NCBI RefSeq assembly: GCF_900182795.1
Contig: NZ_FXTX01000007.1
Span: 1-64,000 of the forward strand
Reading direction: 5' to 3'
Length of the DNA: 64,000 nucleotides
DNA from: Venenivibrio stagnispumantis
GTDB taxonomy: Bacteria; Aquificota; Aquificia; Aquificales; Hydrogenothermaceae
The notes under the pieces are model-generated. The model made no database searches, was not told the DNA's origin, and saw nothing but the letters and a program-made list of their open reading frames with translations. Shown piece after piece: positions 54,901-64,000 of the stretch. Positions within the stretch are counted from its first letter, which is position 1, and each line of letters starts with the position of its first letter. A program made the position numbers and the translations under genes.

Positions 54901-56332
54901 GTGTATCATTTCCCATAGAATAAACCGGCTCTGTTCCTTTTAGAGCCATCTCTTTTACTACCATATTTATCTCATCTTTATCATATCCAAAAACTATTGC
55001 TTCTTGAAGTATATTTTTATACTCTACCTGAGGGTAATCTTTTGCCGGTATAAACTCTACTATATTTTGTTCTACCCATTCTTTATATTTTTTATCTTTT
55101 ACAAGATTTCTGATGATTTCTTGTGAGAAATATATTTTTCCTGTTTTTGTATCTAATGCTATTTTATCACCGGGTCCAAGTCTTCCCTTTATTTTTATCT
55201 CTTCTTCCGGTAAATCTATAATACCTACTTCTGAAGCCATATAAATAATATCATCCGTTATTATATATCTTGCCGGTCTAAGTCCATTTCTATCTAATTT
55301 GCCACCTATTATTTCACCATCGGTAAATGCTATTGCTGCCGGTCCATCCCAGCTTTCAAATATACATGCAAAATACTCATAAAATGCTTTTTCTTCCGCA
55401 GATAGCCTATCATCATTTTCCCAAGCTCTTGGGACAAGAGCATTAATAGCAGTTAAAATATCTTTTCCGCTATGATATAAAAACTCTATAGCATTATCCA
55501 AAGATGCAGAATCGCTATCTTCATCTTTTACAATAGGAAGTATATCCTCTGCTAAATCTCCCCATATAGCCCTTATATCTTCTTCTTTTGCCCTGAGCCA
55601 ATTTCTATTTGCAGTTATTGTGTTTATCTCTCCGTTATGAGCTAACATTCTAAAAGGATGTGCCAATTTCCAGTTAGGGAATGTATTTGTAGAATATCTT
55701 TGATGGAATATTGCTATTGCTGTTTCAAAATTTTCATCCTGCAAATCATAATAAAAATATTTTAATTTAGGAGCTGTTATTAATCCTTTATAAACAATAG
55801 TTTTTGAAGATAAAGAAGGTATATAAAAATCTTTATATTCCGGATTTTTTGTTAATTTTTCTAATTTTTTTCTTAAAATGAATAACTCTCTTTCAAAATT
55901 ATCAATATTTAATCCTTTTTTGGATATAAATGCTTGATATATTGCTGGCTTTGTTCTGCTTGCTATCTCTCCTATCTCTTCTTCATTTATAGGAACTTTT
56001 CTCCATCCGAGGAATTTAAATTTTTGATTTATTATATCTTCTATCTCTTTTTGTATAGTATCTACTTTATTTAAAGGTAAAAAAAACATTCCAACAGCTA
56101 AATCTTCTTTATCCGGAAGTTCTATTCTCAGTTTTTCACATTCTTTTATAAAAAATTTATAAGGTATATGGGTTAATATTCCTGCTCCATCACCGGTTTT
56201 TCCGTCTGCACTTACTGCCCCTCTATGGTCTAAATTTGCAAGACCTTCCAAAGCATAAGATAAAATTTTGTGGCTTTTTATACCTTTTATATCTGCTATA
56301 AATCCAACACCACAAGCATCTTTTTCTATCAA
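51932..56332 (-). CDS. gltB: Glutamate synthase large subunit
   Basis: 1466 residues. The glutaminase domain starts MIEKDACGVGFIAD; C7 becomes the N-terminal nucleophile after a 6-residue propeptide is removed. The FMN/synthase domain follows (GGEDPARYG, GHDGGTGASP near 985). The 3Fe-4S cysteines are CVMARQCHLNTCPVG (C-x5-C-x4-C, near 1060) and a C-terminal GXGXG beta-helix (about 1190-1430) completes the protein. It makes glutamate from 2-oxoglutarate and glutamine. The partner GltD is not in the window. Confidence 0.96.
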   Translation of the reverse strand: MIEKDACGVGFIADIKGIKSHKILSYALEGLANLDHRGAVSADGKTGDGAGILTHIPYKFFIKECEKLRIELPDKEDLAVGMFFLPLNKVDTIQKEIEDIINQKFKFLGWRKVPINEEEIGEIASRTKPAIYQAFISKKGLNIDNFERELFILRKKLEKLTKNPEYKDFYIPSLSSKTIVYKGLITAPKLKYFYYDLQDENFETAIAIFHQRYSTNTFPNWKLAHPFRMLAHNGEINTITANRNWLRAKEEDIRAIWGDLAEDILPIVKDEDSDSASLDNAIEFLYHSGKDILTAINALVPRAWENDDRLSAEEKAFYEYFACIFESWDGPAAIAFTDGEIIGGKLDRNGLRPARYIITDDIIYMASEVGIIDLPEEEIKIKGRLGPGDKIALDTKTGKIYFSQEIIRNLVKDKKYKEWVEQNIVEFIPAKDYPQVEYKNILQEAIVFGYDKDEINMVVKEMALKGTEPVYSMGNDTPISVLSKKPKMLASYFKQRFAQVTNPPIDPIREKKVMSLKTYVGKKENFLTETPEHAKQLVFSSPIIFDNEMEELIKRFENKVEIIPTIFEPYEAALEPALENIAKRAEEAVDNGKEIIILTDRDISIEGAPIPMGLAVAAVNSYLSSKGKRSKCSIVADSGEVRDTHSIAFLIGYGATLVNPYMAVQIIKNLTVEDKKFELSFEEAVSNYKKAVNEGLLKIMSKMGIATIKSYRGSGLFEALGISKEIIDKYFKGTPSKIGGIGLKEIAAETLARFNMAFSGELKDLPQGGEYRHRREGGEFHSWNPKALTSLHKAVRNNIFDEYKAFTQYAYAEKPVELRDLLEIVSDRPPIPIEEVEPIESIMKRFVGAGMSIGALSREAHETIAEALNRVGAKSNSGEGGEDPARYGTIKNSKIKQVASGRFGVTPEYLNSAEEIEIKIAQGAKPGEGGQLPGKKVDAYIAFLRHAKPGITLISPPPHHDIYSIEDLAQLIYDLKMINPKAKVIVKLVAETGIGVVASGVAKAFADIIHISGHDGGTGASPLVSIKNAGSIWELGLSEVQQALIENDLRNRVKLRVDGGIKTGRDIIIGALLGAEEFGLGTALMIAEGCVMARQCHLNTCPVGITTQDKRLREKFPGTPEHIIKYLEFLATEVRQYLADMGYKSLDEIIGKTELLKPNIPQNHYKAKYIDVSEILKTAKLTEKPRKSIYEFNEIPPSKQPFDLEILKDVLPYIEKDENYAGFYVVKNTYRSIGTRIAHEIVKRYGDKGLRRGKIELNLRGTAGQSFGAFCVKGLTLSLTGQANDYVGKGMAGGTIIIKPPKEFKGKSHEHVIAGNTILYGATGGQVFISGIVGERFAVRNSGAVAVAEGAGDHLCEYMTAGTVLILGKTGINIGAGMTGGTLYIYDPMEEVKDKINTSYVKIAELEEEDIKEIRDLIIKHLGYTDSQIAKEIIDNFEEEINNFVKVVPPVVEKAAQETDELEVRK

Positions 56333-56433
56333 TTTAGCTACCTCTAAGCTTTATTTAAATGTAAATAAATATTATAAATTAAAAATATAGAAATTGTCTA
56401 AATTTCCATCAAAATAAAAAGCTGTTATAATAA

Positions 56434-60902
<4,469 letters not shown>

Positions 60903-60980
60903 TTGCTTCTCCTAAGGTTTGATTTTTATAAATTTTTCGTATTATTATATTATAAATGCAAAGTTTTTCATGGTGAAGTT

Positions 60981-62471
60981 ATGAGATTAACTAAATCGGA
61001 GGTTATACAGATTATGAAAAAGGTAGTTCCTGCTATACTTGTAATTTTTGCTGTTTTTTATTTTGTTAAAGCTCAATTTACAAAAGAAAAACCATTTTTT
61101 GAAAATCCTTCATCTCCTGCACCTCAAAGTTATCCAGCATTAGAACAGATAGAGCAAGAAAGAATAAAACTTGTAGAATCGGTTTCACCGGGAGTTGTTA
61201 CGATATTTACAGTTCAAGAGATTACAGTGCCTAATCCATTTGCAGATATACCTTTTGGAGATTTTTTTGGAATACCTAATGATAAACAATTTAAACAAAG
61301 AATTCAGGGACTTGGCTCTGGATTTATAGTAAAAGTTGATAGAGAGAAAAAGTTAGTTTATCTTTTGACAAATAATCATGTTGTTGAAAATGCAAAAAAT
61401 ATTCAGGTAAGATTTAAAAATAAGATGATTTTAGATGCAAAAATAGTAGGAACTGATAAATTAAGTGATGTTGCAGTTATAGCAGTTCCTTTTAAAAGGG
61501 GAATAGAAAATTTTGCTGAAAAAAATATTTTAAGACTTGGTGATTCTGATAAATTGAAAGTAGGAAGCACGGTTATAGCCATAGGAAGCCCTCTTGGATT
61601 GACAAATACGGTAACTATGGGAATAGTATCAGCTTTAAATAGACAGATAGAAGACAGACCGGGAGAAGGTTTTATACAAACAGATGCAGCAATAAATCCA
61701 GGGAATTCAGGAGGGCCCCTTATAAATATTAGAGGTGAAGTTATCGGAATAAATACTGCTATAATACAAGGAGCACAGGGACTTGGTTTTGCTGTGCCTA
61801 TAAACCAAGCAAAATGGGTAATGGAACAGATACTTACTTACGGAAAAGTTAAAAGAAGCAAAATAGGTGTTATTATTCAACCTCTTACAGCAGATTTGGC
61901 AGAACATTTTGGTGTTACAGAAGGAGCCTTGGTTGCCCAAGTTCAACCCGGTTCACCGGCAGATAAAGCAGGTATAAGACCCGGAGATGTTATAGTAGCC
62001 GTAAATGGTAAAAAAATAAGTGATATAACTGATTTACAAAATAATGTAATGAGAAATCCACCGGGAACTGTTTTAAGAATAACAATAATAAGAGATGGAA
62101 AAAAGATAGATTTAGATGTTAAAACAGTATCTTTTGATGAAACTCTGCCAGAAGAAGAAGGAGAAAAACCAACAGATATAGAAACAGATATAGGATTGAT
62201 AGTTAGAGATTTAACACCGGATTTAATGCAAAAATTTAGATTACCTAATGTCCAAGGTGTTTTTGTATATGGAGTAAAATCTGGTTCTCTTGCTGACGAA
62301 GCAGGATTACAAGTAGGAGATATTATATTATCTGTAAATAGAATACCTGTAAAATCAACAAACGAGTTTTGGAATATAATAAAATCAGAAATTAAAAAAG
62401 GAAGTGACTCTGTATTGTTGTATATTCAAAGGGGAGATGCTAAAATATTTATAACAATGCCTTTAAAATAA
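60981..62471 (+). CDS. HtrA/DegP-type periplasmic serine protease
   Basis: 496 residues. N-terminal signal anchor (VVPAILVIFAVFYFVKA, about 14-30), trypsin-like domain with triad H (TNNHVVENA), D (KLSDVAVIAV) and S (NPGNSGGPL), then two PDZ domains (about 295-385 and 400-495). It degrades or refolds damaged envelope proteins. ATG 60981 is preferred over an in-frame TTG-like start at 60903, which lacks signal-like sequence. The stop is followed one base later by nadD. Confidence 0.93.
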   Translation: MRLTKSEVIQIMKKVVPAILVIFAVFYFVKAQFTKEKPFFENPSSPAPQSYPALEQIEQERIKLVESVSPGVVTIFTVQEITVPNPFADIPFGDFFGIPNDKQFKQRIQGLGSGFIVKVDREKKLVYLLTNNHVVENAKNIQVRFKNKMILDAKIVGTDKLSDVAVIAVPFKRGIENFAEKNILRLGDSDKLKVGSTVIAIGSPLGLTNTVTMGIVSALNRQIEDRPGEGFIQTDAAINPGNSGGPLINIRGEVIGINTAIIQGAQGLGFAVPINQAKWVMEQILTYGKVKRSKIGVIIQPLTADLAEHFGVTEGALVAQVQPGSPADKAGIRPGDVIVAVNGKKISDITDLQNNVMRNPPGTVLRITIIRDGKKIDLDVKTVSFDETLPEEEGEKPTDIETDIGLIVRDLTPDLMQKFRLPNVQGVFVYGVKSGSLADEAGLQVGDIILSVNRIPVKSTNEFWNIIKSEIKKGSDSVLLYIQRGDAKIFITMPLK

Positions 62472-63095
62472 ATGATAGCTTTATTTGGTGGAAGCTTTGA
62501 CCCGGTTCATCTGGGTCATCTTCGTATTGCTGAAGATATTAGAGAATATTTTTCTTTTGAAAAGATTATCTTTATTCCTGCTTTTATTTCACCTCTCAAA
62601 GAAAAAAGTTTTGCACCGGCAGAAAAAAGATTAGAGATGTTAAAAATTGCCATTTCTGATAATCCTTATTTTGATGTATCAGATTATGAGATAAAAAAAG
62701 AAGGTAAATCTTACACCATAGAAACTGCTATATATTATCGTAGTATTTTAAATTATAATCCTATATTTATATTAGGCTTGGATGCAATATTAACTTTACA
62801 CAAATGGAAAGAGCCGGAAAAATTATTAAAAATTGCAAATTTTATAGTAGTTCAAAGAGGAGAAGATGGATTTAATAGATTAAAAGATTATTTATCAAAA
62901 AATTTTCCATTTGCTACGATTTTAAAAGATAAAAATATACAAAAAGAAAAAACAGCAATCTATCTATTTAATTCAAGAAAGATTAATATTTCTTCTACAG
63001 AGATAAGGGAAAGAGTAAAATCCGGTAAATCTATAAAATATCTTGTATTATCACAAATAGAAGATTATATCTATAAGAATAAATTATATCTTTAA
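62472..63095 (+). CDS. nadD: Nicotinate-nucleotide adenylyltransferase
   Basis: 207 residues. The nucleotidyltransferase motif GGSFDPVHLGHLRIAE (6-21) and C-terminal ISSTEIRERVKSGKSIKYLV (about 175-194) are canonical. It adenylates nicotinate mononucleotide in NAD synthesis. It starts directly after the HtrA stop. It is needed for both de novo NAD synthesis and salvage, of which the pncA branch is broken in this window. Confidence 0.94.
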   Translation: MIALFGGSFDPVHLGHLRIAEDIREYFSFEKIIFIPAFISPLKEKSFAPAEKRLEMLKIAISDNPYFDVSDYEIKKEGKSYTIETAIYYRSILNYNPIFILGLDAILTLHKWKEPEKLLKIANFIVVQRGEDGFNRLKDYLSKNFPFATILKDKNIQKEKTAIYLFNSRKINISSTEIRERVKSGKSIKYLVLSQIEDYIYKNKLYL

Positions 63096-63123
63096 AAAAT
63101 CTTACAAAACTTTTATCAATATA

Positions 63124-63152
63124 TTGACAAAATTAAACTAAGATTTTATATT
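63124..63152 (+). promoter_or_regulatory. Consensus-like promoter of dnaJ
   Basis: TTGACA (63124-63129), exactly 17 bases, then TATATT (63147-63152), 31 bases before the dnaJ ATG. There is no CIRCE-type inverted repeat nearby, so heat control by HrcA is not evident. Confidence 0.75.
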
Positions 63153-63183
63153 ATTAATAATAATACTCCCTATGAGGTAAAAA

Positions 63184-64000
63184 ATGGCAGAAAAAAAAGA
63201 TTATTATGAAATACTTGGCGTTAGTAAAAATGCTACTGCTGATGAAATAAAAAAAGCATACAGAAAACTTGCAAGACAATATCATCCGGATTTAAATCCG
63301 GGAAGTAAAGAAGCAGAAGAGAAATTTAAAGAAATCAGTGAAGCATACCAAGTTTTATCTGACCCTGAGAAAAGAAAACTTTATGATATGTATGGACATG
63401 CAGGACTTGGAGGAGATACAGGCTCTTACCAATATCAAAGTTATGAAAATTTTAGAGATTTATTTAGAGATATAGATGATATATTAGATGATTTTGGATT
63501 TGGTGGATTTTTCGGTCGCAGAGGTTCTACAGGAGCAAGAAAAGAAAGATACCAAAGAGCAGAAAGAGGGGAAGATATAGCAACAACTGTAAATATATCC
63601 CTTGAAGATGCTTACAGAGGCACAACTGTAACTGTTGATGTGCCAAGATATGTTCTTTGTGAAGCCTGTGGAGGAACAGGAGTAAAAGCAGGAAGCCAGC
63701 CAAGAACTTGTCCAACTTGTGAAGGTAGAGGAGAAATATATAAAAAAGCACCATTTATAATAATATCCCAAACCTGCCCAACATGTGGTGGAACAGGATT
63801 TATACAAGAGCCTTGTGATGTATGTAAAGGAAAAGGAACGGTTTTAAAACCTGAAACCGTTAAAGTAAATATTCCACCGGGAGTAGATAATGGAAATAAA
63901 TTGAGAATACCGGGAAAAGGACATGCAGGAAGATTTGGAGGAACAAACGGAGATTTATGGGTATATATAAATGTATTGCCACATTCTCTTTATGAAAGAA
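63184..64000 (+). CDS. dnaJ: Chaperone DnaJ, N-terminal part (runs off window)
   Basis: The first 272 codons. J domain with [11 protein letters not shown] (H-P-D at about 36-38), a Gly/Phe linker ([10 protein letters not shown]), and the zinc region with four CxxCxGxG repeats ([32 protein letters not shown]), then the start of the substrate-binding domain. This is type I DnaJ, the co-chaperone of DnaK and partner of ClpB. RBS ATGAGG lies 9 bases upstream. The C-terminus is beyond the window. Confidence 0.96.
   Translation, partial: MAEKKDYYEILGVSKNATADEIKKAYRKLARQYHPDLNPGSKEAEEKFKEISEAYQVLSDPEKRKLYDMYGHAGLGGDTGSYQYQSYENFRDLFRDIDDILDDFGFGGFFGRRGSTGARKERYQRAERGEDIATTVNISLEDAYRGTTVTVDVPRYVLCEACGGTGVKAGSQPRTCPTCEGRGEIYKKAPFIIISQTCPTCGGTGFIQEPCDVCKGKGTVLKPETVKVNIPPGVDNGNKLRIPGKGHAGRFGGTNGDLWVYINVLPHSLYER

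Noticed and set aside
63484-63807. Ser/Cys-rich minus-strand frame
   Set aside because: It is the complement of the DnaJ zinc-finger repeats, which explains its odd composition.

Overview
The window is AT-rich, densely packed bacterial chromosome, carrying signs of a thermophilic chemolithotroph. It encodes a reverse gyrase, a sulfide:quinone oxidoreductase, an epsilon-proteobacterial-style cytochrome bc1 operon with a diheme cytochrome c, and a split transketolase. Together these point to the Aquificota, most likely the Hydrogenothermaceae (Sulfurihydrogenibium-like). This is inferred from gene content and base composition; no database search was possible. No rRNA genes and no CRISPR array were seen.

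Layout. 1-0.5 kb: the left part of an IS607-type TnpB element that has cut a nicotinamidase gene (pncA) in two. 0.5-6.9 kb: a minus-strand operon with a YbhGFSR-like ABC efflux system, then mtnC, dksA and the pncA stub. 6.9-8.05 kb: a complete IS481-family element with recognisable ends and a 5-bp target duplication, lying between that operon and comF. 8-11 kb: comF, a zinc-type CDF transporter, and a globin-PsiE membrane fusion with a small periplasmic coiled-coil partner. 11-16 kb: dnaE, crcB, a DUF190 gene, a DUF429-like gene and a response-regulator stub. 16-24.5 kb: a D-lactate dehydrogenase-like gene, leuD, TPR protein and lipoprotein, split transketolase, trpF, a CDP-alcohol phosphotransferase, and a degenerate GGDEF/PATAN pair. 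24.5-32.4 kb: ccdA with a truncated thioredoxin-like partner, petABC, secDF, fmt and rlmB. 32.4-32.8 kb: four tRNAs (Lys, Glu, Val, Gly). 32.8-37.1 kb: an AEC transporter, a FliK/FlhB-C pair, a decayed PsiE-like gene, a PhoB-type regulator with an intact PsiE-like protein, SRP RNA and tRNA-Ser. 37-45.5 kb: a ClpB-like disaggregase, tatA, dnaA, two unusual hypothetical genes and ilvE. 45.5-50 kb: the sqr locus, a YgfZ gene, a SCO1-like pseudogene, a DUF59 gene and pyrC. 50-57 kb: lepB, a nuclease lipoprotein, purE and gltB. 56.5-64 kb: galE, reverse gyrase, an HtrA protease, nadD and the start of dnaJ.

Functional links. Sulfide oxidation (sqr) would feed the quinone pool that petABC oxidises. 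A perfect FNR/CRP-type palindrome (TTGAT-N4-ATCAA) lies upstream of petABC and another lies in the sqr/ygfZ divergent region, suggesting one redox regulator for both. Heat adaptation is represented by reverse gyrase, ClpB, HtrA and DnaJ. Several loci are visibly decaying: pncA, the TlpA-like gene, SCO1, a response regulator and a PsiE-like gene.

Most unusual items: the globin-PsiE fusion and the other PsiE-like genes, one beside a PhoB-type regulator; the pair of FNR-type palindromes; the TnpB element whose tnpA is reduced to 18 codons joined by ATGA to tnpB; a tRNA-Gly promoter whose -35 box sits in the loop of the preceding terminator; and a ClpB with a long insertion in its N-domain.
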